The translations under genes were made by a program, and so were the position numbers. This document shows, piece by piece, positions 24,324 to 37,092 of a stretch of DNA of 40,932 nt. The notes under the pieces were generated by a model, which made no database searches, had not been told where the DNA came from, and worked only from the letters and a program-made list of their open reading frames with translations. Within the stretch, counting starts at the first letter, position 1, and each line of letters begins with the position of its first letter. Origin of the DNA: CAWJFP01 sp963842155 (lineage in GTDB: Bacteria; Pseudomonadota; Alphaproteobacteria; JACZXZ01); assembly GCA_963842155.1 (NCBI GenBank), contig CAWJFP010000003.1:1-40932 (forward strand), written 5' to 3'.

Positions 24324-25262
24324 TCACAAGGAGACGGGCCGATGCACGAGGACCGGCAGCGCCGCTCCGCGGATGACCTTGTCGGCCACGCTGCCCAGCA
24401 CCAGACGTGATAGGCCGCGTCGCCCATGGGTTTCCAGAGCGATGAGGTCGAACGCCGAGCCCGCGCTCTCGTCCAAGATGGCGGCAGCTGGCTGTCGCTC
24501 GACGACTACCCGCGTCTGGACAGAAAGCGACCGAGCGCGCAGGTCTCCCGCCACACGGTCGAGGTAGTCTCGGGCTTCCTGCCGGAGCCGATTCCCCTGC
24601 CGATCCATCTCGCCTAGGACCGACTGCGCCGGTTCGCCGACGCCGTGACCTTCCCAGTGATATCCCATCAGGGCGGGCAGCTGGATGGCCCGCAGCAGGG
24701 TGTAATCCGCATCCATAACGCTGCCCAGGGCCACGGCGGGCTTGAGCATCTGCTCGGCCAAGGCAGAGCCGTCGAGCGGCAGCAGAATATGCTTCAGGAC
24801 CGGATCTGCCTCAAAATCGGCTTCGCCTTTCTTGGGCCGGACTAGCAACAAAGGAGCAGGGACCTCCCGCACCAATTCGTCGGCCACGCTGCCCAACCAC
24901 AGCCGGTCCAGCCCACCCCGGCCGTGAGTGGTCATGACTATCAGGTCTACACCGGTACCGTTTGCCATAGTGCGCAGGCTTGCCGCCACGTCACCTTGGA
25001 GCAGGACCTGCGTCACCGGCACCGCATCGACGGCTTCGAGACGGTCGGCCAGGAGGTCCAGGTAGGCGCTCTCATTCTTCTTGATCGACAGGTCGAGCGA
25101 GTGCTTGAGCGAGAGGTCCTCGGTGTAGGCCTCCACGACCGGCCGGTGCACGTGCACCAGTTGTAATACCGCGCCGGCCCGGCGGGCAATGCTCAGGGCG
25201 AGCGGCAGAGCTTGCTCTCCAAACGGCGAGCCGTCGAGCGGCACAAGGATAGAGCGGAGCAT
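24324..25262 (-). CDS. Tandem universal stress protein (two UspA domains)
   Basis: A 312-residue intact protein of two USP domains. Domain 1 (1-145) starts SILVPLDGSPFGEQALPLAL and ends DLIVMTTHGRGGLDRLWLGSVADELVREVPAPLLLVRP. Domain 2 starts HILLPLDGSALAEQMLKPAV and ends LIALETHGRRGLSRLVLGSVADKVIRGAALPVLVHRP. Both have the G-2x-G-9x-G ATP-binding loop. Tandem USPs bind ATP and are tied to growth arrest and low-oxygen survival in several bacteria. GGAGAGAG precedes the ATG, and a sigma-54 match lies 55-70 bases upstream. Confidence 0.93.
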   Translation of the reverse strand: MLRSILVPLDGSPFGEQALPLALSIARRAGAVLQLVHVHRPVVEAYTEDLSLKHSLDLSIKKNESAYLDLLADRLEAVDAVPVTQVLLQGDVAASLRTMANGTGVDLIVMTTHGRGGLDRLWLGSVADELVREVPAPLLLVRPKKGEADFEADPVLKHILLPLDGSALAEQMLKPAVALGSVMDADYTLLRAIQLPALMGYHWEGHGVGEPAQSVLGEMDRQGNRLRQEARDYLDRVAGDLRARSLSVQTRVVVERQPAAAILDESAGSAFDLIALETHGRRGLSRLVLGSVADKVIRGAALPVLVHRPVSL

Positions 25263-25316
25263 GAAACGTCTCTCTCCCCGGAAATGTAGTGATAATCAAG
25301 CACCGGACCGCAATCA

Positions 25317-25332
25317 GGCAAATCAGGTGCCG
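25317..25332 (-). promoter_or_regulatory. Sigma-54 promoter match upstream of USP gene 1
   Basis: The minus strand reads CGGCACCTGATTTGCC, with GG-N10-GC and intact GGCAC and TTGC elements. The expected transcription start near 25306 leaves a leader of about 44 bases before the ATG at 25262. It lies in the gap between two USP genes. Confidence 0.65.
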
Positions 25333-25537
25333 CAGCGTGCAGGACTGGACGAAACGGCGCAGGAGGTAAACCCGGCACGTCCGCCGAGACCCCGCTTCAC
25401 CCCTGCTGGTGCAGGCGGTGGAAACGGTCGATGAGTGGCACGGCCTGGACGCAGCCTGCATGAGGGCTGGAAGTCCAGCCTTGACCGGCCCGGCGCCATC
25501 CGGACACCGAACGGCGCCGCCAGGAGGGCGACGATCG

Positions 25538-26486
25538 TCAGCTCTCTTGCTTTTTCTCGGCCGGCGGGGCAGCGAACCAGCACGGGTACGGAAGATGCCC
25601 GAAGGATCTTGTCAGCAACGCTTCCCAGCATCAGGCGCCGCCAGCCACTCCGGCCGTGCGTCTCGAGGGCGACGAGATCCATACGCCCCTTCTCGATTTC
25701 ATCGAGGATGGCTGCAGCGGGCTGATCGTGGACGGCGACGCGGGTGCGAACTGTCAACGACTTGGCCCCCATGGGTTCAGCCACCCGCCGGAGATAGCTC
25801 TTGGCTTCCGCGAGGTCGGCCTCATGAAACACCCGCAAGTTATCGCAGTACCTTGGCATCCAGATGGCCAGATCATGGTGTCCGCCGGATAAGGTCCCAT
25901 CATCATCGGCTTGACGACGCGGAGCAAGGTGTACTCCGCCTGCACCGAGGCGTCCAGCTCCACGCGCGGGTTCGAGGATCTGCTCCGCCAGCGGGGACCC
26001 ATCCAGTGGGATGAGCACGCGCCGCCAAGCCGGTCCTGGCGCCGCATCCGGCGGCTTCTCCTCAGACCGCACCAGCAGCACGGGGATGGGCAGCCGCCGG
26101 ACCACTCGTCGGCCACGCTGCCGAGCCAGAGGCGCGCGAGCCGGCCGCGTCCGTGCGTGGTCATGACGACCAGGTCCGCCTTGTCTGCCTCTGTCAACAA
26201 GACCTCGACGACGCCCCCCTCATGGAAAGCGGACTTTACAGGAACGGCCGAGGTGCTGCGCCAGCGTTCTGAACGTCATCGAGGTAATTCTGTCCGCGGG
26301 CACGCTCCGCGGCATCGACCGCGTTGTCATAAGGGACAACGCTTTCGGCGTACATGGAGGCCAGCGTCACGTGGACGTGGACCAAGTGCAATTCGGCCCC
26401 GGCACGGTGAGCCAAGCTCAGCGCACGGCGGCAATGTGCTCCCCGAACGAGGAGCCGTCCAGCGGCACCAGGATCGATCGGTACAT
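25538..26486 (-). pseudogene. Second tandem universal stress protein, at least five indels
   Basis: Starting MYRSILVPLDGSSFGEH at 26486, the frame breaks repeatedly (near 26440, 26260, 26230, 26105, 26000 and 25870). The pieces follow USP gene 1 throughout: ALSLAHRAGAELHLVHVHV, DLVVMTTHGRGRLARLWLGSVADE, LIPLDGSPLAEQILEPA, AEYTLLRVVKP, DLVALETHGRSGWRRLMLGSVADKILRASSVPVLVRCP. One frame then closes at the TGA at 25538. Conserved order with compensating shifts suggests sequencing or assembly errors over an intact gene rather than decay, though decay is possible. The end coordinate is approximate. Confidence 0.75.
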
Positions 26487-26577
26487 GGTCTCTTTTCTCC
26501 CTTTCAGGGTCGGGAAGGAATAGCCACCGCTAGGGGGATCAAGTCCTTCAGGTTTTCAAGTCCTGTGAGGCATGCCT

Positions 26578-26593
26578 TGCAAGAGATGTGCCA
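26578..26593 (-). promoter_or_regulatory. Sigma-54 promoter match upstream of USP gene 2
   Basis: The minus strand reads TGGCACATCTCTTGCA, a full match to TGGCAYR-N4-TTGCW with GG-N10-GC. The expected start near 26567 leaves a leader of about 80 bases before the ATG at 26486. Confidence 0.72.
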
Positions 26594-26671
26594 CAGAAGA
26601 GGGACAAGCGAATCAGGGCGGTCGGCTTCCAGGAAATGGGCCGCCCCGCCGTCAAGGAGCGCGCCGACTGC

Positions 26672-26735
26672 CCGCACGTGCGCGTGCGGAGGCGTGCCAA
26701 CCGTGTGCGGCTTCGCACAGCCCCGCGCACGCGGG
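26672..26735. promoter_or_regulatory. Three tandem palindromes, candidate activator-binding (UAS) sites
   Basis: CCGCAC-N6-GTGCGG (26672-26689), TGTGCG-GCTT-CGCACA (26704-26719) and CCCGCG-CA-CGCGGG (26722-26735) follow one another. The first two share a GTGCG/CGCAC half-site. They lie about 80-160 bases from one sigma-54 match and 115-195 from the other, the usual distance for enhancer-binding activators. The protein that would bind is not identified. Confidence 0.5.
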
Positions 26736-26850
26736 CACGTCCCTATCGTCTGCCGAGCGACTCGTAGGTCTGTCTTTTTCCAAGCGACGGAGCCTACCGG
26801 CGAGCCGCGAGCCTCCCGCGAACCGCCTCTTGACCCGAACGTCACTCACC

Positions 26851-26866
26851 TGGCATCCGCTTTGCT
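26851..26866 (+). promoter_or_regulatory. Sigma-54 promoter match upstream of the CBS gene
   Basis: TGGCATCCGCTTTGCT has GG-N10-GC with GGCAT and TTGCT intact. The expected start near 26877 leaves a leader of about 46 bases before the ATG at 26923. Confidence 0.7.
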
Positions 26867-26922
26867 CTAAGGGGAGCAGAGGAACCTGGCCGTTTTGACC
26901 AACCAATTGCGAGGGTTCTACC

Positions 26923-27477
26923 ATGAACGCGATCCAAGTCGAGGTTTCTCGTCCACTTATGGTGGACGTGGAAACTGCTGCCGGCCTGATGACCTCGAAC
27001 CCGGTGTCCATCGCGGAGGACGCGACGGTGCGCGAGGCAATCGCACTTTTGATTGACAAGAGGGTCAGTGCCGCCCCGGTAATTGATCAGGCGGGCCGGC
27101 CGGTTGGCGTCCTCAGCCAGACCGACATCGTCGTGCATGACCGCAACGGCGCGGAATACCTGAAGCCGGCCCCGGAGTTTTTCCATCGCGCCGACCTGGT
27201 GACGCCCTCGGGAGAGGTCTTGCCGCGCGGCTTCCAGGTGGAAAAAGTGGACCGGGCGCGGGTCCGGGAGCTGATGACCCCGGTTGTCTTTGGGGTCAGC
27301 CCGAAAGCCTCGGTCGCCAAGGTGGTCCAGGACATGCTGGAACTCAAAGTGCATCGGCTCTTCGTGGTGGACGATGACGGGGTCTTGGTCGGGGTCATCA
27401 GCGCACTGGATGTGCTGCGGCACCTTCGGCCGGGGGACGTGTCCTGCACGGCGCACCCCCCAAAGCGGGATCTTTAA
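26923..27477 (+). CDS. CBS-domain pair protein
   Basis: A 184-residue intact soluble protein with two CBS domains. The first (about 18-72) runs AAGLMTSNPVSIAEDATVREAIALLIDKRVSAAPVID and PVGVLSQTDIV. The second (about 112-172) runs VRELMTPVVFGVSPKASVAKVVQDMLELKVHRLFVVDDDG and VGVISALDVLRHL. CBS pairs usually bind adenine nucleotides and sense energy state. The stand-alone form with a long linker resembles hypoxic response protein 1 of mycobacteria in architecture. GAGGG precedes the ATG. Confidence 0.92.
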   Translation: MNAIQVEVSRPLMVDVETAAGLMTSNPVSIAEDATVREAIALLIDKRVSAAPVIDQAGRPVGVLSQTDIVVHDRNGAEYLKPAPEFFHRADLVTPSGEVLPRGFQVEKVDRARVRELMTPVVFGVSPKASVAKVVQDMLELKVHRLFVVDDDGVLVGVISALDVLRHLRPGDVSCTAHPPKRDL

Positions 27478-27546
27478 CGGTGACTTGCGACTGCGGGATG
27501 CTCGGTTGTGCGCCGGTACGCTTACACCCAAATCCAGGAGAGAGCC

Positions 27547-28041
27547 ATGCTTCCCATTCGGACCGTTCTGCACCCGACCGATTTCTCGGATTACTCGGAC
27601 TACACGTTCCGGTTGGCCTGCTCGTTGGCCCGCGACTACGGTGCCCGGCTCATCGTCTTGCACGTTGCCGAGCCGCCCATGGCCTTTGTGGGTGAGGGAA
27701 TGGCAATGCTTCCACCCGAAGTTGATCTGGAGGCGCTCCGAGAGCAGCTTCAGCAATTCCGGCCGGGGGACCCGAAGGTCCCGGTGCAACACTGTCTAGT
27801 CCAAGGAGGTGCAGCCGCAGAGATCCTACGCGTGGCTGAACAGACGAAATGCGAACTGATCGTGATGGGAACGCACGGCCGGACGGGGCTCGGCCGGCTT
27901 CTGATGGGCAGCGTGGCCGAACAGGTCGTGCGCAAGGCATCCTGCCCGGTGTTGACGGTGAAGACCCCGCAGTGCGCGGCGCCGTCCTCTGCGGAGCCCG
28001 TGGCGGTGGCGGCCGGCAAAGGTGCAGAGGCCACGCAGTAA
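27547..28041 (+). CDS. Single-domain universal stress protein
   Basis: A 164-residue intact UspA-fold protein. It starts IRTVLHPTDFSDYSDYTFRLACSLA, where Asp in PTDFS is the ATP-contacting residue. It ends with ELIVMGTHGRTGLGRLLMGSVAEQVVRKASCPVLTV, the ATP-binding loop, followed by an Ala-rich tail. AGGAG lies seven bases before the ATG at 27547; a start 13 codons upstream is less likely. It is 69 bases past the CBS gene with no promoter in between, so the two are probably cotranscribed. Confidence 0.92.
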   Translation: MLPIRTVLHPTDFSDYSDYTFRLACSLARDYGARLIVLHVAEPPMAFVGEGMAMLPPEVDLEALREQLQQFRPGDPKVPVQHCLVQGGAAAEILRVAEQTKCELIVMGTHGRTGLGRLLMGSVAEQVVRKASCPVLTVKTPQCAAPSSAEPVAVAAGKGAEATQ

Positions 28042-28084
28042 CCAGCCAGGTCCGTGAAGACCGAGCAACTTCCGAGATGCGGCC

Positions 28085-28329
28085 ATGAAAAGTCAGACTC
28101 CCGAACCAAGCATTGACCTCGCAACCGCCAATGGCGCTACGGAACTGGAAACGAGCATCCAGTGCCAGCTTGGGGGGCAGCTCCGCGAGTTCCGGCTGGT
28201 GGTCGTGGACAAGGGACTGATTTTCTGCGCGGCCACGCCCACACCTATTACGCGAAACAATTCGCTCAGCAGGCGGTCACGGAGGCGACCGGGCTACCGA
28301 TCCTGGCCAACGAGATCGAAGTGTCCTGA
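28085..28329 (+). CDS. Small BON-like protein, one indel
   Basis: About 81 codons when the break near 28228 is corrected. It reads QLGGQLREFRLVVVDKGLIL, then HAHTYYAKQFAQQAVTEATGLPILANEIEVS and a TGA at 28327-28329. The alternation of strands and helix, and the phrase 'GLIL.G.AHTYYAKQ.AQ.A', resemble a short BON (transport-associated) domain found alone in planctomycete stress clusters; this is recognition by pattern only. Its role is unknown. Confidence 0.5.
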
Positions 28330-28601
28330 GGCGATCGCTACGGAGAAAAGTTCGGTCACGGAAACATCCAGGAAAAAGCTGCCGACGGCTCCCGGGGGTC
28401 CGGCGCTGCCGGCGGCCACCGGGTGGCGAAGGTCGTGGTCGTCATGGCCGACGGGCGGCCGGTCGAGCTGGTCCCGCCCGCCAGTCGGCACGTCAACCGG
28501 GACCCGGTACGAACCCTCCTTCATGTCCATGCCGATGCGGTCCGCTTGGACTTCCGGGACTGGTACGAGATGGTCAAGCCACGGTGGGAAGGGAGACAGC
28601 C
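28330..28601 (+). other. Gap with possible small unassigned reading frame
   Basis: One plus-strand frame (about 28420-28600) reads VAKVVVVMADGRPVELVPP and LLHVHADAVRLDFRDWYEMV, which looks protein-like but matches nothing I know. It runs past the next gene's start. It may be the remainder of an indel-broken small gene. No RNA or promoter is recognised. Confidence 0.3.
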
Positions 28602-29315
28602 ATGTTTCGTAATCGCGAGGATGCCGCCCGTCAGCTGGCGGAGAAGTTGAAGGGGCGTGAGCTGCACGACCCGCTGGTGCTGGCCATCCCCCGCGGCGGG
28701 GTGGTCACCGGGCCGTGCTGGCCCGGGAGTTGGGGGCGGACCTCGACGTGGTCCTGTCCCGCAAGCTGCGAGCCGCCGGGGCAGCCGGAACTGGCCGTCG
28801 GTGCTGTTTCCGAGGACGGGCAGGTCTACCTGAATCACCACGCTCGGGAATTCCTTGACCTGATGGAAGAGTACCTGGCGGACGAGCACCGCCACCAGCT
28901 GGCCGAGATCGCGCGGCGCAAGAAGCTGTTCCGCGGCGTCCGTCCCCAGGCGCCGGTCGCGGACCGTTCGGTGATCGTCACCGACGACGGCATTGCCACC
29001 GGCTCCACCATGATCGCGGCCCTCCAGGCCGTCAAGACGCAGAACGCGCGCGAGGTCATTGTCGCCGTGCCCGTCGCCTCCCCGGACCGGCTGGCGGAGG
29101 TCCGCCGCTGGTGCGACGACGTGGTCTGCTTGCTCGCCCCGGAAGAGTTTTGGGCGATCGGGCAGTTCTATGAGGACTTCACCCAGGTCGAAGACGAAGA
29201 GGTGCTCCAGCTCCTCCGCGAGTTCGCCCCTACCGCCCGGCGGAGGCAACCGGCGGTGAGGTCAGCGGAAGTTCCCACCGGGGCGGCGGGAAAGAGACCT
29301 GAAGCATCCGACTGA
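28602..29315 (+). CDS. Phosphoribosyltransferase-family protein, two indels
   Basis: A product of about 237 residues starting MFRNREDAARQLAEKLKG with GGGAG upstream. The PRTase core reads DPLVLAIPRGGVVTG, then between indels at about 28712 and 28768 VLARELGADLDVVLSRKL, and later VIVTDDGIATGSTMIAALQAV, the PRPP-binding loop. The family is a stand-alone type I PRTase without an assigned nucleobase. Members occur in stress and dormancy clusters, such as the DosR-regulated Rv0571c region (recollection). The two shifts cancel, so the tail is in frame with the start. Confidence 0.82.
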   Translation: MFRNREDAARQLAEKLKGRELHDPLVLAIPRGGVVTGPCWPGSWGRTSTWSCPASCEPPGQPELAVGAVSEDGQVYLNHHAREFLDLMEEYLADEHRHQLAEIARRKKLFRGVRPQAPVADRSVIVTDDGIATGSTMIAALQAVKTQNAREVIVAVPVASPDRLAEVRRWCDDVVCLLAPEEFWAIGQFYEDFTQVEDEEVLQLLREFAPTARRRQPAVRSAEVPTGAAGKRPEASD

Positions 29316-29333
29316 GGAAGAAGGAGATTGGCC

Positions 29334-30511
29334 ATGGACTTGTTTACCCGAGATGACCTCAAAACCCTTTTGGCGGAGCACCCTTCGCCCTGCATTTCGC
29401 TGTTCATGCCCACTCACCGCGGCGGGGCGGAGGAAGATCCCATCCGCTGGCGGAAGCACCTGGCGGAGGCGGAGGAGCGCCTGGTCAAGGCCGGGTGGCG
29501 CGCCGCCGAGGTCAAGGAGCTGCTGGCACCCGGGCGGCGCCTGCTGGAGGACATCACGTTCTGGAAGAACCAGAGCGACGGGCTGGCGGCCTTCCTGGCG
29601 CCCCAGTTCCTGCGTCTGTTTCGGCTTCCCCTGGCGTTCAAGGACCTGGTGGTAGTCGCGAACCGGTTCTCCATCATCCCTCTGCTGCCCCTGATCAGCA
29701 GCAACGGCCGCTTCTTCGTGCTGGCTCTGAGCCAACACGGGGTTCGGCTGCTGCAAGGCACTCGTGATCGCGTCAGCGAGGTGGATCTGAAGGGGGTGCC
29801 CAGAAGCCTGGCCGAAGCCCTCCTGACCCACGAAGCCAAGGAACCGTTCTCGTTTCACGGTCGCCGCGCCGGGGAGGGGGCGGGCTCCTGGGGTGGCATT
29901 TTCCACGGCCACGGGGTGGGGATCGACGATTCCAAGGACGAGTTGCTGCACTACTTCCAGAAGATCGACCGGGGCCTGCACCCGCTGCTCAGTGAGGAGC
30001 GGGCGCCGCTGGTCCTGGCGGCTGTCGATTACTTGCAGCCGATCTACCGCCAGGCCAACACCTACGCCCACTTGCTGGAGGAAGGGGTTGCGGGCAACCC
30101 GGACCGCCTGAGCAACAAGGAGCTGCACGACCGGGCCTGGCCGCTGATCAAGCCCCTTTTCGAGGAGGCGCAGCAGCGGGCGGCCGCCCAGTACCGGCAA
30201 CTGGCCGGTACCGATCACGCTTCCGGCGATCTGGAGGCGGTCGTCGCCGCGGCCTACGAGGGGCGGGTGGAGACGTTGTTCGTCGCCCTTGACCGTCAAG
30301 TCTGGGGGGTCTTCGACCCATCCACCGGCCGGGTGGAACGAGCACGAGCAGGCATTGTTTGGAGACGTGGACCTGCTGGACCTTGCCGCCGTCCCACACC
30401 CTGACGCACGGGCGAGACCGTGTACGCGGTGGAGCCGGAGCAGGTCCCCAGCAGCACCGCGTGGCGGCCATTTTTCGCCTGCCGCTGCCCAAGCACGGAA
30501 AGCGGCCGTGA
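29334..30511 (+). CDS. baeRF-type (eRF1-like) protein, about three indels near the C-terminus
   Basis: About 390 residues. It starts DLFTRDDLKTLLAEHPSPCISLFMPTHRGG, typical of the baeRF3 group of bacterial/archaeal eRF1-like proteins. It continues FVLALSQHGVRLLQGTRD and YLQPIYRQANTYAHLLEEGVAGNPD. The frame is intact for 340 codons, then breaks near 30335, 30400 and 30460. The corrected tail reads EHEQALFGDVDLLDLAAV, TVYAVEPEQVPSS and VAAIFRLPLPKHGKRP, ending at 30511. These proteins are predicted to act at the ribosome, but no function has been demonstrated. AAGGAG precedes the ATG. It lies next to the hibernation-factor gene. Confidence 0.78.
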
Positions 30512-30529
30512 ACTGAGAGAGGACAGCAC

Positions 30530-31092
30530 ATGCAACTTCCTTTGCAAGTTTCCTTCCGCCACATGGAGCATTCCGAGGCGATCGAAGCGCTGATCCGCGA
30601 AAGGGCGCCAAGCTGGACACCTTCGCGGACCACATCATGGGCTGCCGGGTGGTGGTGGAGCCGGCGGGCAAGCACCACGAGCACGGCAACCTCTACGAGG
30701 TGCGGATCGACCTCACCGTGCCGGACGAGGAGATCGTGGTGACCCGCGAGCCGAGTCAGCACACCGAATACAAGGACATCCACGTGGCGCTCCGCGACGC
30801 CTTCGACTCTGCCCGCCGGCAGTTGGAGGATTACGTCCGCCGTAGGCGGGGCTCCGTGAAGGCCCTCGAAACCGCACCTCATGCCCGCGTCAGCAAGCTC
30901 TTTCCCGATGAGGGTTATGGCTTCATCGAGACACCAGACGGCCGGGAGATCTACTTCCATCGCCACGGCGTCCTGCACGAAGGATTCGACCACTTGCAGA
31001 TCGGGACCGAGGTTACGTTCGTCGAGGAGGAGGGCAAGAAAGGGCCGCAGGCGAGTACCGTCAAGCCCGTCGGCAAACATCATCACTTGTGA
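30530..31092 (+). CDS. Ribosome hibernation factor (HPF/RaiA) fused to a cold-shock domain, one indel
   Basis: About 187 residues after restoring one G near 30602 (GCGGCC read as GCGCC). The N-terminal part, LQVSFRHMEHSEAIEALIRERA, then VVVEPAGKHHEHGNLYEVRIDLTVPDEEIVV, matches the S30AE/HPF domain that binds and stalls 70S or 100S ribosomes. A linker with ALRDAFDSARRQLEDYVRRRRG follows. The C-terminal part reads ARVSKLFPDEGYGFIETPDGREIYFHRHGVL and GTEVTFVEEEGKKGPQA, a cold-shock RNA-binding domain with RNP1-like GYGFI and RNP2-like IYFHR. The fusion suggests ribosome silencing plus mRNA handling under stress. Confidence 0.9.
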
Positions 31093-31189
31093 TTGGATAG
31101 GAAGCGCGTACTGCTGAATCGATCCCTGCTGGAGGATCTTCCTTCAAGGGGATGTCGGGCTCCACCGAGGAGGTGCAAGGAGGTGGGCG

Positions 31190-31643
31190 ATGTTTATCCA
31201 GAAGATGACGGAGGCCGAATGCCTCAGCATCCTCACCCGCACCAGGCTGGGCAGGCTCGCGTGTGCGCACGAGAATCAGCCCTATATTGTCCCCATTTAT
31301 TTCGCGTATGAGCAGCCTTACCTATACGCCTTTACGACGCCGGGCCAGAAGGTCGAGTGGATGCGCTACAACCCCCTCGTGTGTCTGGAGGTGGACGAGG
31401 TCGAGGACAGCGAGCACTGGACGAGCGTCGTCATCTTCGGGCGGTACGAGGAACTGCCAGGATATGCCTGCATGGAAGGACCCATGGCTCCACGCCCTCG
31501 AGCTGCTGAACAAGAACGCCGGGCTGGTGGGAAACAGGTTGCGCGTCCAGTCGCCTCCGGGACCCGGGGCAGCCGTTGACCCCCGTCTTTTATCGTATCC
31601 GCATCGACCGCATCAGCGGCCGACGGGCAACGCCCAGTCCTGA
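31190..31643 (+). CDS. Pyridoxamine 5'-phosphate oxidase-like flavoprotein, two indels
   Basis: About 150 residues. The start MFIQKMTEAECLSILTRTRLGRLACA and QPYIVPIYFAYEQPYLYAFTTPGQKVEWMRYNPLVCLEVDEV is the split-barrel FMN-binding fold of NimA/PNPOx-like proteins. After a break near 31460 it reads MPAWKDPWLHALELL, and after another near 31530 TPVFYRIRIDRISGRRATPS, the family's usual end, closing at TGA 31641-31643. Such proteins bind FMN, F420 or heme and reduce small substrates or sense redox state. GGAGG precedes the ATG. Confidence 0.82.
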
Positions 31644-31933
31644 CAGTCTGGATCGGTCGAGCACGCGCTCCCCTGCCCGAGACAGCCAAGGCTGGCTGCA
31701 CAGGGTCTTCCACGCTTTAGCCAGGCCGTTTGCCGGTCGGTGAAGGGATGAAGAGGTCCGAATGCGTGTTTGATGCGCGATCGTGTAAGACGGGGCCAAC
31801 GGTTATCCGCGCAAAAGAGCAAGCATGGCACGGCCTTTGCGAAACGAAGGCACTTCCTTCACGGGTTGCCGTCAATAAGAAGAAGCATGAAACCTGGTGA
31901 GGGACCCGTGTCTTCTTGTCGGGAGGGTAGGAC
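31644..31933 (+). other. Intergenic leader of the Alternative Complex III operon
   Basis: About 290 bases without a gene. It holds the sigma-54 match at 31826-31841 and a GGGAGGG ribosome-binding site just before actA. No palindrome like those at 26672-26735 is repeated here. Confidence 0.6.
31826..31841 (+). promoter_or_regulatory. Sigma-54 promoter match upstream of actA
   Basis: TGGCACGGCCTTTGCG contains TGGCACG-N4-TTGC exactly, with GG-N10-GC spacing; only the last W is G. The predicted start near 31852 leaves a leader of about 80 bases before the TTG start of actA. Confidence 0.75.
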
Positions 31934-32592
31934 TTGGCCAAGCGGCTGCTGACGATGGTTTTGCTGGTGGGGCTGGTCCTGAGCTCCCTGGTCCTGGTTC
32001 GCCGGCTGATGAGCTATCCTCTGCCGGGCAACCAGCAAGGGTACGAGCCCGAGCAACCGATCGCCTTCTCGCATCGGCTAGCACGCCGGGGAAATGCAGA
32101 TTTCCTGCCTCTATTGTCATTTCGGGGCCGAAAGCAGCCGGCATGCAGGCATTCCGCCCGCCAGCGTCTGCATGACCTGTCATCGCTTCGTGACGGCTCC
32201 GCAAAAGGATATGCTTGCCGGAAATCCTCGAGGCTCGCAAAGCAAAGCGAGCACCCCAGCCCGATCGTTTCGCCGGAATTGCAAAAACTCTACGATGCCC
32301 TGGGATCTGGACAGCAAGCTGGAGCCGGACCCAAACAAGAAGCCCAAGCCCATTGCCTGGGTCAAGGTTCATAATCTTCCCGCTTTTACCTGTTTCGATC
32401 ATCGGTCGCATGTGCGTGCCGGTGTGGCGTGCCAGCAGTTGCCATGGTCCGGTCGAGACCATGGAGCGCGTGCGGCAGGTCTCCGACCTGTCGATGGGGT
32501 GGTGCGTCAACTGCCACCGGGAAACCGGCCGGACCGGCGTGGACGGCAAGCCAGTCAAGCCGTCCACCGATTGTGCCACGTGTCATCATTGA
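31934..32592 (+). CDS. actA: ActA: pentaheme cytochrome c of Alternative Complex III, multiple indels
   Basis: Starts TTG GCC AAG after GGGAGGGTAGG, with one N-terminal membrane anchor (RLLTMVLLVGLVLSSLVLV). Five heme-binding CxxCH motifs follow in the corrected frames: CLYCH, CMTCH, CQQCH (a T is duplicated before its second Cys), CVNCH and CATCH. This is the pentaheme count of ActA, which carries electrons from menaquinol oxidation to a downstream cytochrome or oxidase. Stretches such as KIAWVKVHNLP and MERVRQVSDLSMGWCVNCHRE are typical. At least four single-base breaks lie between 32080 and 32440. The stop at 32590-32592 is 14 bases before actB. Confidence 0.85.
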
Positions 32593-32606
32593 CCGGGAGT
32601 GAGCGG

Positions 32607-37088
<4,482 letters not shown>

Positions 37089-37092
<4 letters not shown>

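Larger units (their letters stand above)
26487..26922. other. Divergent control region between USP gene 2 and the CBS gene
   Basis: A 436-base gene-free stretch holding two opposed sigma-54 matches and three palindromes between them, annotated separately. No credible coding sequence is seen here. Confidence 0.65.

Noticed and set aside
23900..24427. A 175-codon minus-strand frame overlapping the end of USP gene 1
   Set aside because: Mixed composition without a family match, no ribosome-binding site, and overlap with the intact USP gene end in another frame.
26487..26922. A coding sequence in the USP2-CBS intergenic region
   Set aside because: Short frames on both strands lack start signals and homology; palindromes and two opposed sigma-54 matches explain the region better.
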